The notes under the pieces: generated by a model
Told to the model about the DNA's origin: nothing
Seen by the model: the letters and a program-made list of their open reading frames with translations, nothing else
Database searches by the model: none
Translations under genes and position numbers: made by a program
Origin: Tritrichomonas musculus
Lineage: Eukaryota; Parabasalia; Tritrichomonadida; Tritrichomonadidae
Assembly: GCA_039105265.1 (NCBI GenBank)
Contig: JAPFFF010000013.1
Coordinates: 2,542,001-2,606,000, forward strand
DNA length: 64,000 nt
Direction of reading: 5' to 3'
Shown here: one piece after another, positions 1 through 10,300 of the stretch
How positions within the stretch are numbered: position 1 is the stretch's first letter
How the letters are laid out: the number at the start of each line of letters is the position of its first letter

Positions 1-445
1 ATTGGTTTGAGTAATCTTTTTCTTTATGTTTGGCTTTGCAAATAATGAAAACCGCTAGAAATTATCTCAAAAAGTTTCATCCGAATGCCTCTACTATAAT
101 ATATATATGACCAAATAGTATAGTCTAATATAATAACACTATTGGCTTTTTGAATAATACTATTCAACCAATTCTGAACTGCTTTTCAAAAAGTCAGAAG
201 TGTTCAGTAGTTATTCTAAGCGCTATGAAGTTATTTTATATACTGTATTCAAATCATTTCAATAATCTCAATTTTTAATAAAAAAATATATAATTTAAAT
301 CTAAAGTTTTCTAAATAATTATAGATAAATTACATATAATTATATCAACAAATATTATAATTTAAAATAATACTAATCTTAATTTTTCTATTATAAAATA
401 TTTCCATTTTAAAAATTAAATGAAAAGTATTTTTTTTTTAAATTG
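1..445. other. A/T-rich intergenic DNA
   Basis: No open frame, RNA gene or clear repeat is visible here. The DNA is strongly A/T-rich, with short homopolymer runs just before the start codon at 446. Confidence 0.5.
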
Positions 446-3400
446 ATGTCCGAATTTATTCATGTTTATAGAGCATTTGATATAGACAATTTCATTTTCA
501 AGAAGGAAAATAAAATAGGAAAAGGCTCATTTGGAAAAGTCTATAAAGTTGAAGAAAAAGATACAGGAAAATTATTTGCAGCCAAGGTTATTGATTTTGA
601 GAGCATTACTCCTTCAGGAAAAGTAGATTTAGAGCGTGAAATCACAATTAACGCCAAATTAAGTCATCCTGCCATAATTAAATTTATTGGTTTCAGTCCG
701 GTAGACTTTAAGAAAAAGAATAGAGCCGTTATTGTTACAGAATATCTCCCAAAAGGCTCATTAAATAAATACATTGAATATGAAAATAAGTCTATTCCAA
801 TAGATGGCTGGGATATGACCAAAAAGCTAATTATTATATACGGAATCGCTGCAGCAATGTCATTTTTACACTCCAATAACATAATTCACCGCGATTTAAA
901 ACCCGAAAATATTTTACTTGATGATTCATTATTTCCAAAAATAACGGATTTTGGTCTTTCAAAAAGTTGCGATTCAAATACAACACAATCATTAGCCGGC
1001 ATAAAAGGGACACCCCTTTATTGTGCACCTGAAGTTTTAAATAAAGGATCCTTCTCGCCAGCAGGAGACGTTTATTCTTTCTCTTTAATTGTGTATGAAA
1101 TAATGACGAGCGCGAATCCATTTCGCAAACTTGAAAACATATATCAGCTGATTGCAAAAGTGTCACATGGAGAAAGGCCAGATATAGATAATACAATTCC
1201 TGATTCATACAGGCGTTTAATAGTGGACTGCTGGTCTCAGGATCCGAAAGATAGACCGACTTTTGATGGCATCGTTTCGAGGCTGAAGGAGGAATCGGGC
1301 TTCATCACGAAAAATGTCAATGAAGACGAATTTCTTGATTATGTTGATCTTGTTGATAATAACCGTAAATCTTTTGAACAAAGACTACCTTGTGATGTAC
1401 ATAGTCCGTTTCAAAGAAAAACGGTTATCGGGAAACCAGAAGATCAAATAAAAGTCGTTCAAAAGAGTCAAAATGAGAAAGGTGATGACTCAGATATAAC
1501 AACACAAGAATCGTCTGGAAAATCAAGACAAACTGAATATAGTTATTCAGATTCAAGTGACCAAGATAGTACAAGAAAAGATGAAATACAGGGCTTTTCT
1601 CAAACCGATGAATCCAAAACAATCAGTTTAGTTGAAAGTCATTGTCAACATAGAAAAATAACTAAATCATCATCTTTTCAAATATCTTTATCATCAGGGA
1701 AAACAAGGCAAATCGAATCGAGTTATTCAGATTCATATGACCAAGGAAATACAAAAAAAGATGAAATTAATGAAATGCCGGGCTTTTCTCAAACTGATGA
1801 ATCCAAAACAATCAGTTTGGTTGAAAGTCATTGTCAACATAGAAAATTAACGAAATCATCATCTTTTCAAATATCTTTATCATCAGGGAAAACAAGGCAA
1901 ATTGAATCGAGTTATTCAGATTCATATGACCTAGATAATACTGTAAAAATTAATCAATCAAAGAACAATGTTGAAAATGCTATCGTAAGCCAATATAAAG
2001 CTCCAATATCTCCTCTTTTAAAGCCAAGATCAAAGTTTTTATCAAGGAAAATAAAACTAGTAGATTCAAGCAGTTCACGCAGTGATTCAGATAGTGATGG
2101 CTTTAAAATATCAAAAATACAAGCCAGAAAGAGATTGTCACCAAAATTACAACCTTTTAAAACACCGCCACGACCCTGTCCAATAAATATACATTTCGAT
2201 GAATCAGACAGTGATGAATCTAATGAAGCATCAAATTACTATGAGAAAAGTGACGAAGCTAATGCAACACCAAATAATGATCAAAATAAAGAAGTCAATA
2301 ATGCACCAGACAATGATAAAAATAAAGAAGCTAATACAACACCAGTCAATGATAAAAATAATAAAGAATTAACTGGTGTGGTAAATACCAAAGAATCAGA
2401 AGAATGGAAACGATTATTTCCATCCAAAACAGAAGCATATATTCCTAAGCAAAAAAAGGATCGAAGTCCTTTTGGAAAGAGGACAATAAAGTCTGTTGGT
2501 GATTTCAATAAAAATTCTATTCTTCCCATCGACATCTTCATCTATCTGAGCGATGATTGCCAGAGCATTGTTAATGCTGCGCAAAATGATCCAAATCGTC
2601 AATATTTTCTTGCTGTTAATTTGATCAATGGGACTGGCGGCTTTCAACAATCCACTGAATATGGCATATCATGTTTAGAGAGATCAATTAAAGGAAATTG
2701 TGTTAATTCAATTCTATATTATTGCCAAATCTTAACAGAAGGAAAACTTGTACCAAAGAATGTTGACAAAGCCAAAAAAATATTGAAAGATCACATGAAA
2801 ATTGATGACTCACATATTTATCTTACTTATGCGAGATTGATGATGGATGAAAACAACATTCAAGAAGCAAAGAAGTATTACTTTAAAGCAGCTGAAAAAG
2901 GAAATGGTGAAGCCCAATATGAATATGGAATTGTCATCTGGAATTCAAAGCAAAAAAATTTTGTTAAAGATGCTGCTTATTATATCAAAATGTCTAAATT
3001 TAATGGTTATTCAAAAGGTGAACTGTTTTTAACGGTTTTGAATGAATTGGAAAAAATATTCGAATTCACATCACTTCATGAAAAAATACAATTTTTCTTT
3101 ATTTCAAAGTTGGTCGGTTATTGTAAAAATATAGACCAAAGAAATTTTAAATTAATACCAATTTTAATCGATTACAAAAGTGTTGATAAATTTGACAAGT
3201 ATGATTTTTTTCAGTCAACAGGATTTGAGAGTCTATTGAAATATTTCAATGACTTTTCAATAGAAATTTCATTATTATCGAAAAAATATAACAAAATCAT
3301 CAAAATCATTGCTAAAAAGAAAATGAAAGTACATTCTAATTTGAATGTTATTTTGTCTATTTATAACATCAAAGATGTTGATGCCAAATTGTTTTATGAC

Positions 3401-4171
3401 CAGATTCCAGATGGAATTGAAGAGAAAAAAGTCAAAGAAGATAAATCTGAATTTGAATATAATTTGTATAAATCTGCTTGGTGCATTCGTCATAATAAAA
3501 TAACTTATAAAATGATGAGTTCTGTTTTCAATAAAGTTGTTATTGATTCGTCTGTTCAAAGTCTTAATTCAATGGTTTTTTCAGGCTGTAATTCAATCAC
3601 TGAAATATTCATTCCTCCTTCAATTAAGTCAATTGGCGAATCGTGCTTTTCATTCTGTAACTCACTTGTTCATGTGACAATTCCATCCTCAGTGACATTT
3701 ATTGAAAGGAGGACTTTTAGTTCTTGTTTATCATTGAAAGAAATCATCATTCCTTCATCAGTGAGAGTTATTGAAGAGAGAGCTTTTAGTTCTTGCGAAT
3801 CACTTGTAAACGTGTCACTTCCAATGACAATTGAAAAACTTGGTGACGGTTGCTTTGAAAATTGCTCTTCTCTTAAATCTTTGAAAATTCCAACTTCATT
3901 AATGATGATTAATGCACTTACTTTTAGTAGTTGCACATCATTAGTTAAAATTTCAATACCACCAAATGTGGTGGCGATCAAAGATTATGCATTTTTTGGC
4001 TGCACATCTCTTGTTGAAGTTGATATGCCAAAATCATTAAAATCCATTGGAGAGAAAGCATTTTACAACTGCTGTTCATTAACAAATTTCATTGTTCCTG
4101 CATCAATTGTTTCTATTAGCAGCGAAGCATTTTTTGGATGCAAAACAAATCCACAAACGTTTAATAAATAA
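446..4171 (+). CDS. TKL-type protein kinase with Sel1-like and LRR_5 (BspA-like) repeats
   Basis: The protein has 1241 residues from the ATG at 446; a TTG lies one codon upstream but ATG is preferred. The kinase domain covers about residues 18-285. It has a glycine loop (IGKGSFGKVY, from 24), Lys47, HRD at 148-150, DFG at 168-170 and APE at 194-196, so it is probably active. The insert GFSPVDF after the third strand is shared with other kinases in this window. Residues about 330-700 are Ser/Lys/Asp-rich, probably disordered, and include a duplicated 63-residue block. About 720-870 is Sel1/TPR-like helical sequence. About 1030-1230 holds eight LRR_5 repeats of 23 residues with the pattern C-x-SL-x-x-(I/V)-x-IP. 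The stop is in a TAAATAA context. By family, Sel1 and LRR_5 parts act as protein-binding scaffolds; the substrate is unknown. Confidence 0.9.
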   Translation: MSEFIHVYRAFDIDNFIFKKENKIGKGSFGKVYKVEEKDTGKLFAAKVIDFESITPSGKVDLEREITINAKLSHPAIIKFIGFSPVDFKKKNRAVIVTEYLPKGSLNKYIEYENKSIPIDGWDMTKKLIIIYGIAAAMSFLHSNNIIHRDLKPENILLDDSLFPKITDFGLSKSCDSNTTQSLAGIKGTPLYCAPEVLNKGSFSPAGDVYSFSLIVYEIMTSANPFRKLENIYQLIAKVSHGERPDIDNTIPDSYRRLIVDCWSQDPKDRPTFDGIVSRLKEESGFITKNVNEDEFLDYVDLVDNNRKSFEQRLPCDVHSPFQRKTVIGKPEDQIKVVQKSQNEKGDDSDITTQESSGKSRQTEYSYSDSSDQDSTRKDEIQGFSQTDESKTISLVESHCQHRKITKSSSFQISLSSGKTRQIESSYSDSYDQGNTKKDEINEMPGFSQTDESKTISLVESHCQHRKLTKSSSFQISLSSGKTRQIESSYSDSYDLDNTVKINQSKNNVENAIVSQYKAPISPLLKPRSKFLSRKIKLVDSSSSRSDSDSDGFKISKIQARKRLSPKLQPFKTPPRPCPINIHFDESDSDESNEASNYYEKSDEANATPNNDQNKEVNNAPDNDKNKEANTTPVNDKNNKELTGVVNTKESEEWKRLFPSKTEAYIPKQKKDRSPFGKRTIKSVGDFNKNSILPIDIFIYLSDDCQSIVNAAQNDPNRQYFLAVNLINGTGGFQQSTEYGISCLERSIKGNCVNSILYYCQILTEGKLVPKNVDKAKKILKDHMKIDDSHIYLTYARLMMDENNIQEAKKYYFKAAEKGNGEAQYEYGIVIWNSKQKNFVKDAAYYIKMSKFNGYSKGELFLTVLNELEKIFEFTSLHEKIQFFFISKLVGYCKNIDQRNFKLIPILIDYKSVDKFDKYDFFQSTGFESLLKYFNDFSIEISLLSKKYNKIIKIIAKKKMKVHSNLNVILSIYNIKDVDAKLFYDQIPDGIEEKKVKEDKSEFEYNLYKSAWCIRHNKITYKMMSSVFNKVVIDSSVQSLNSMVFSGCNSITEIFIPPSIKSIGESCFSFCNSLVHVTIPSSVTFIERRTFSSCLSLKEIIIPSSVRVIEERAFSSCESLVNVSLPMTIEKLGDGCFENCSSLKSLKIPTSLMMINALTFSSCTSLVKISIPPNVVAIKDYAFFGCTSLVEVDMPKSLKSIGEKAFYNCCSLTNFIVPASIVSISSEAFFGCKTNPQTFNK
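1591..1930 (+). repeat. In-frame tandem duplication, 189-bp unit
   Basis: GGGCTTTTCTCAAA starts at 1591 and recurs at 1780, giving a 189-bp (63-codon) unit encoding GFSQTDESKTISLVESHCQH and the following Ser-rich stretch. A partial, more divergent copy precedes it near 1505-1590. The copies differ by few substitutions, so the duplication is fairly recent. It lies in the disordered linker of the kinase. Confidence 0.85.
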
Positions 4172-4206
4172 TTGCGTTTACAAATGAGTCTGATTAAAAC
4201 AAAAAC

Positions 4207-4347
4207 ACTTTTTTTTTTTTTTTTTGGAAATACTTATCGCCCCGATACTTATTGACCCCGGAGGTTAAGGTCAATATTGACCTCGTATCGTACATCAGAA
4301 AAAAATGTTCGAAACTTTTTTGCACTTTTGCAGAAAATACCATGAGT
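4207..4347. repeat. Dispersed repeat next to a T tract, copy A
   Basis: A run of about 17 T is followed by sequence from about 4255 to 4347 (with the palindrome GGTCAATATTGACC) that recurs in inverted orientation at 47271-47372, also beside a long homopolymer. The two copies are mostly identical over about 95 bp. The family is not recognised. Confidence 0.75.
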
Positions 4348-5285
4348 AGCTCATTTTTCTCATTTTTTCCAGATAAAAAAATTATAAACGTATTATTTTA
4401 GTTTAAGTTGATAATGATTTTTATTATAAACATTCACTAATAAACAAGCATTCACAAGTATTTTATATATTATCAATCATTCTTTTTGTTACTTTCTAGC
4501 AAGAAAAACTAAAATCAAAATCATAATTAAAATTAAATATTAGCTTAATTGAAATCAAATGCGCAATCCGGGTGAATAGCAATAAATATAGACTGTATCT
4601 CTTATAATAAAATGAGTCCTTTGTGATTTTGAAAGAATATAATATCAAATATTAATATTATTAGCGAAATTTTGAAATTTGCGTAATTAAATGCTTTTAA
4701 ATAATAAAATGATGGCGTAAAAAATACTTTTGGTTGACTGTTTATTTAGTAGATGCTTAAAATAAAGACCAATATCGAATTATAAAAAAAAATCGTTTAT
4801 AATTTTTTTTATAAACAAGTTCACAAAATGCAACTTTTTCTGATATGTCATATTTTTCTTTAAGGGTGCAGTTTAACTATTTTTTTCTCAATCAAAATGG
4901 AATATATCATGACAATATAAGAATATATTATTTATAATATTTTTTATAATATAAATATATAATTGGTAATATGATAATATTATTTAATCCAAATAAAAAT
5001 TAAAATTATTGAATTGAAAGAAAAAACAACTTTTTCTTTTATTTTTAAATTAGTTAAAAATATAAATTTCTTATTTAAAAAAATGATACAATTCATAAAA
5101 ATGTTATTTTCTTTTTTTTAAAAAAAAGTTATAATTTTTTTCTACAATGAATTAATAATTTTATTGATAAATAAATTGATATTGAATATTTTGCAAGAAC
5201 AACCAACCCGGACAATATGCCCTGAATAATAAACCCGGAACAATAACCCCGGAAAAAAAATTAAAATAAAATTAAAATTTTTTAT
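4348..5285. other. A/T-rich non-coding stretch
   Basis: No open frame with coding character is visible. It ends at the TTAT duplication of the inverted-repeat element that starts at 5286. Confidence 0.4.
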
Positions 5286-6120
5286 TAGACCTATCCACAA
5301 ATCAAAAATCGTTTGTTGAACGTTTATTGAAAATTTGCGGACAACAAACTTTTTGTGAATATCTTAAAATTCTCAAATAATAAAATATTTGTAAAAAAGC
5401 TAATTTTTGCATCTATAAAACATTTTCGAGGACAATATTTTTTAAAAAATTATATTAACTTCAAATGATATAAGCAAACAATTAAAAATAGATGCAAATA
5501 GCTTATTATCAAATATAAGTATTAATAAGAACAAAATCGACTATATCAATAATATACTTTATAATTCAATGTTTGATAAGAATTTTCTATTTTATTTATG
5601 TTTTCATAGATGAATTATGTAAAAAAAATTATGATCATTTCGAATTTCGAAACTAAAATTTTATTTAACCAATATTTTCATTAATCATTTTAAACAATAC
5701 AATCTAAATCATATGAATTTTGCATATACAACTGATTTAAATCGTAAAAATCAAATTTTTTTCATTATTATCCTTTTTCAAAATATTTACTCTGTTCTTT
5801 TATGTACATTCAATTATAAATTTTGATCTTTATTTAAAAACAGCCAAATCATTAATTAATTTTTTTCTTTAAAAAACATATATTTTTTAAGATATTGGAA
5901 CAAAAAAAATTAAAACATAAAGCAAATAAACGTTTTGTTTTTGAACAAAACGTTTACCAAAAAACTTAAAAAATTACGGACGATACCGCTTATTTGCAAA
6001 GAATGGGATATTTAGAAATAATTAAACATTTGAGTACATAAAAATGTTCACAAAAAGTTTATTGTCCGCAAATTTTTAGTAAACGTTCAACAAACGATTT
6101 TTGATTTGTGGATAGGTCTA
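5286..6120. mobile_element. Non-autonomous TIR element (MITE-like), 835 bp, TTAT target duplication
   Basis: The ends are inverted repeats of about 74 bp (5286-5359 and 6047-6120) with only a few mismatches, both beginning TAGACCTATCCACAAATC. TTAT flanks each end directly (5282-5285 and 6121-6124), consistent with a 4-bp target duplication. Weaker inverted similarity continues inward. The interior is A/T-rich and codes for nothing visible, so mobility would need a transposase from elsewhere. The superfamily is not assigned. Confidence 0.85.
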
Positions 6121-6197
6121 TTATAAAATCAGAATTGAAAAAATTGAATAGCTATTTAACACGAAATAAATAAAAATATTCTAATAAAAAACTGTTA

Positions 6198-6505
6198 CTA
6201 ATTTATGAAAATTTGATTAAAATTATGCATGTACTGAAGACGTTGAATGCAGTCATCAATAATAGAGAAGTTCGTTTCTTCTGAAAAAATGGAGAAAAGT
6301 TCGAAGTTTTTAATACAAATCAGTTCCATTCGGAATTTCATATTGCAACGACGATTCCCAAGGAAAACTGATATGATTCGAAGTTTTTGACTATCAGCGA
6401 AATTAATGTCAACATTTTCACAAAGAGTTATTGATCGAAGTTTATCAAGGATGCTGCTGTCGATTTAACAGTTTCACGATTTCTTGTGGTAGTTCATCTA
6501 TTTTT
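6198..6505 (-). pseudogene. Remnant of an unidentified protein gene
   Basis: Read on the minus strand, 6449 to 6198 is open for 83 codons (LDKLRSITLCENVDINFADS and on, ending LQYMHNFNQIFIN-stop). It is preceded in another frame by DELPQEIVKLLNRQQHP (about 6500-6451). Composition and codon use look coding, unlike the flanks. The style resembles N-terminal parts of trichomonad repeat proteins, but I cannot name the family. No start codon fits and one frame change is needed, so it is best read as a decayed 5' piece. Confidence 0.55.
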
Positions 6506-6950
6506 ATCTATTTTTAATATGTAATAATATAATGATTAAATATACTTTAAACCAGGATATTCATAAATATTTATTTTTTTAATTTATTAAATTATTCAAT
6601 AAAAAAAATAAAATTATTTTAATTTTTTTAATATTTTATTTTTATTTTATATGATTTTTAAATATATTATAATTTATTTCACTTTATTATCCTAATTTTA
6701 TGATTATTTAAATGAAATATCTTGCAAAAAATCCATTCCAAACTTTATTTTATTTTTATACAAAAATTTTTATTTTATCAAAAATTCATAACTTTAATTA
6801 CATATATTCTTTTAAGTTAATAATCAATTAAAAATACTATATGAATTAGTTATATACTTATGTATTATACCATATTACATAATATTATTAAAAAAATTCA
6901 ATTTATTTGATATTACAAATAACTTGGAATGTGATGATGCATGTGGAATT
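6506..6950. other. A/T-rich non-coding stretch
   Basis: Nothing recognisable is visible between the two gene remnants; there are only long A/T runs. Confidence 0.4.
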
Positions 6951-7312
6951 TTATATCCAATGAACAATATCATGTAGATAATTACATACTGATTCATGAA
7001 CATTCACTTTGACTTGTTCAAAATTATTTTTCGTAATTTTGATGTTCAATTCATCTTCTTTCATTTGGTCGTTACAAATATACAGATGTTTTTCAATATC
7101 AGTTTCTGTCCCCACCATCGTTATTTAATGGTGGTGTTGATTTCTTTTTTGATTCGATTGTAAACAAACTGGAAATCAATGAAATCGATTTGTGATCCAT
7201 CCCAGGTATCAGTGACGATGTAAATCATTTCTTCATTTCCTGACTTTTGTGAATTGTGTTCTTCACATGCAAGTCTTGACATTTCACATCGATCTTCAAA
7301 TTTAATCGTATT
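6951..7312 (-). pseudogene. Decayed NMNAT-like nucleotidyltransferase fragment, in frame after the kinase-LRR stop
   Basis: Directly after the TGA of the giant kinase-LRR gene the same frame continues NTIKFEDRCEMSRLACEEHN and later IYIVTDTWDGSQIDFIDFQF. This matches the NMNAT-like protein at 41321-41992 (EHRYEMTKLACLEHN; MIVPDEWEGTRIDFYDFQI). After a stop and a change of frame, further pieces correspond to HLYICND and the C-terminus YLHDIVHWI, ending with TAA at 6951. The catalytic N-terminal half (GxFxPxHxGH) is missing. Family knowledge: NMN adenylyltransferase-like enzymes make NAD precursors. This copy cannot be active. Confidence 0.8.
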
Positions 7313-10300
7313 TCAATGAAACAATTGATCACCAGATAAAACACAATTTTCAATTTGAATTTTGTGATCCAGTGAATGAAATTTTGATTTACAATTTTCA
7401 AAATTATAATTTGATTCTAATGTATAGATTAATACTTTTCTTAGCGATGAGCATCCTTCAAAGACAGCATTTCCAATTGAAGTTACAGATGATGGAATCA
7501 TTATTTCTTCCAATGATGAACATCCTAAGAAAGCAGCATTCCCAATTGAAGTTACAGATGATGGAATCGTTATTTCTTTCAATGATGAACATCCAAAGAA
7601 AGAAACAATTTCAATTGAAGTTACAGATGATGAAATCGTTATTTTTTCCAATGATGAACATCCAAAGAAAGCAGCATTCCCAATCGAAGTTACAGATGAT
7701 GGAATCGTTATTTCTTTCAGAGATGAACATTCTGAGAAAGCAAAACTACCAATTGAAGTTACATGCGATGGAATCATTATTTCTTTCAATGATGAACATC
7801 CTCTGAAAACAGAATCTCCAATCGAAGTTACAGATGATGGAATCGTTATTTCTTTCAGAGATGAACATTCTGAGAAAGCAAAACTACCAATTGAAGTTAC
7901 ATGCGATGGAATCATTATTTCTTTCAATGATGAACATCCTCTGAAAACAGAATCTCCAATTGAAGTTACAGATGATGGAATCGTTATTTCTTTCAGAGAT
8001 GAACATTCTGAGAAAGCAGAATCTCCAATTGAAGTCACAGATGATGGAATCATTATTTCTTTCAATGATGAACATCCTAAGAAAGCATATATTCCAATTG
8101 AATTTACCTGTGATGGAATCGTTATTTCTTCCAATGATGAACATCCTGAGAAAGCAGAATCTTCAATTAAAGTTATCTGTGATGGAATAGTTATTTCTTT
8201 CAGAGATGAACATTCTGAGAAAGCAAAACTACCAATTGAAGTTACATGCGATGGAATCATTATTTCTTTCAATGATGAACATCCTCTGAAAACAAAATCT
8301 CCAATTGAAGTTACAGATAATGGAATCGTTATTTTTTCTAATGATGAACATCCTCTGAAAGTTGAATCTCCAATTGAAGTTACAGATGATTGAATCGTTA
8401 TTTCTTTCAGAGATGAACATTCTGAGAAAGCAGAATCTCCAATTGAAGTTACAGATGATGGAATCGTTATTTTTTCCAATGATGAACATCCTAAGAAAGC
8501 ATATATTCCAATTGAATTTACCTGTGATGGAATCGTTATTTCTTTCAATGATGAACATCCTGAGAAAGCAGAATTTCTAATTGAAGTTACAGATGATGGA
8601 ATCGTTATTTCTTTCAGAGATGAACATTCATAGAAAGTAGAATATCCAATTGAAGTCACAGATGATGGAATCATTATTTCTTTCAATGATGAACATCCTC
8701 TGAAAACAAAATCTCCAATTGAAGTTACAGATAATGGAATCGTTATTTTTTCTAATGATGAACATCCTCTGAAAGTTGAATCTCCAATTGAAGTTACAGA
8801 TGATGGAATCGTTATTTCTTCCAATGATGAACATCCTGAGAAAGCAGAATTTCCAATTGAAGTTACCTGTGATGGAATAGTTATTTCTTCCAACGATGAA
8901 CATCCTCTGAAAGCAGAATTTCCAATCGAAGTTACAGATGATGGAATCATTATTTTTTTCAATGATGAGCATACCAAGAAAGCAGCATTTCCAATTGAAG
9001 TTACCTGTGATAGAATCGTTATTTTTTCCAATGATGAACATTCTGAGAAAGCAGAATCTTCAATTAAAGTTACCTGTGATGGAATAGTTATTTCTTTTAG
9101 AGATGAACATCCTCTGAAAGCAGAATTTCCAATCGAAGTTACAGATGATGGAATCATTATTTCTTTCAATGATGAGCATACTAAGAAAGCAGCATTTCCA
9201 ATTGAAGTTACCTGTGATAGAATCGTTATTTCTTCCAATGATGAACATCCTGAGAAAGCAGAATTTCCAATTGAAGTTACAGAGGATGGAATCGTTATTT
9301 TTTCCAATGATGAACATTCTGAGAAAGCAAAATCTTCAATTGAAGTTTCCTGTGATGGAATAGTTATTTCTTCCAATGATGAACATCCTGAGAAAGCAGA
9401 ATTTCCAATTGAAGTTACAGATGATGGAATTATTATTTCTTCCAAAGATGAACATCCTAAGAAAGCAGAATCTCCAATTGAAGTTACCTTTGATGGAATC
9501 GTTATTTTTTCCAATGATGAACATCCTGAGAAAGCAAAATCTTCAATTAAAGTTACCTGTGATGGAATAGTTATTTCTTTTAGAGAAGAACATCCTCTGA
9601 AAACAGAATTTCCAATTGAAGTTACAGATGATGGAATCATTATTTCTTTCAATGATGAACATTTAAAGAAAGTATGATTTCTAATTGAAGTTACAGATGA
9701 TGGAATCGTTATTTCTTTCAATGATGAACATTCATAGAAAGCACTATATCCAATTGAAATTACAGATGATGGAATCGTTGTTTCTTTCAGAGATGAACAT
9801 CCTAAGAAAGCAGCATTGCCAATTGAAGTTACAGATGATGGAATCGTTATTTCTTTCAGAGATGAACATCCTAAGAAAGCAGCATTGCCAATTGAAATTA
9901 CAGATGATGGAATCGTTATTTCTTTCAAAGATGAACAATTATTATATGTACTTGATTTAATTTCTTTTATTCTTGGAATGTTCAAGTGCATCAATGACTG
10001 GCACATTTCAAATGCTGAATAATAAATACATGCTATATTCAATGGAATTGTTATTTCAACAAGCTTTTGACATTGATAAAATGCATATGGTTCAATTGTT
10101 GTTACTGATGGTGGAATCGTTATTTGTGTCAACGATGAACATCCTTTGAATGCACATTCTTTAATTATTTTCAACGATGGCGGAAGAATTATTTTTATTA
10201 AATATGAACAGGATTCGAATGCTGATGTATCGATAGAAGTGATTGATGAAGGAATTTCAAATATTATTTCTTCAATATAAATACATCCTTCATATTCTCT

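Noticed and set aside
7372-10022. Many open frames of 60-140 codons on both strands inside the LRR array
   Set aside because: They arise because the 69-bp unit (a multiple of three) happens to lack stops in other frames; their products are low-complexity mirror sequences. Only the 2065-codon frame has real domains.
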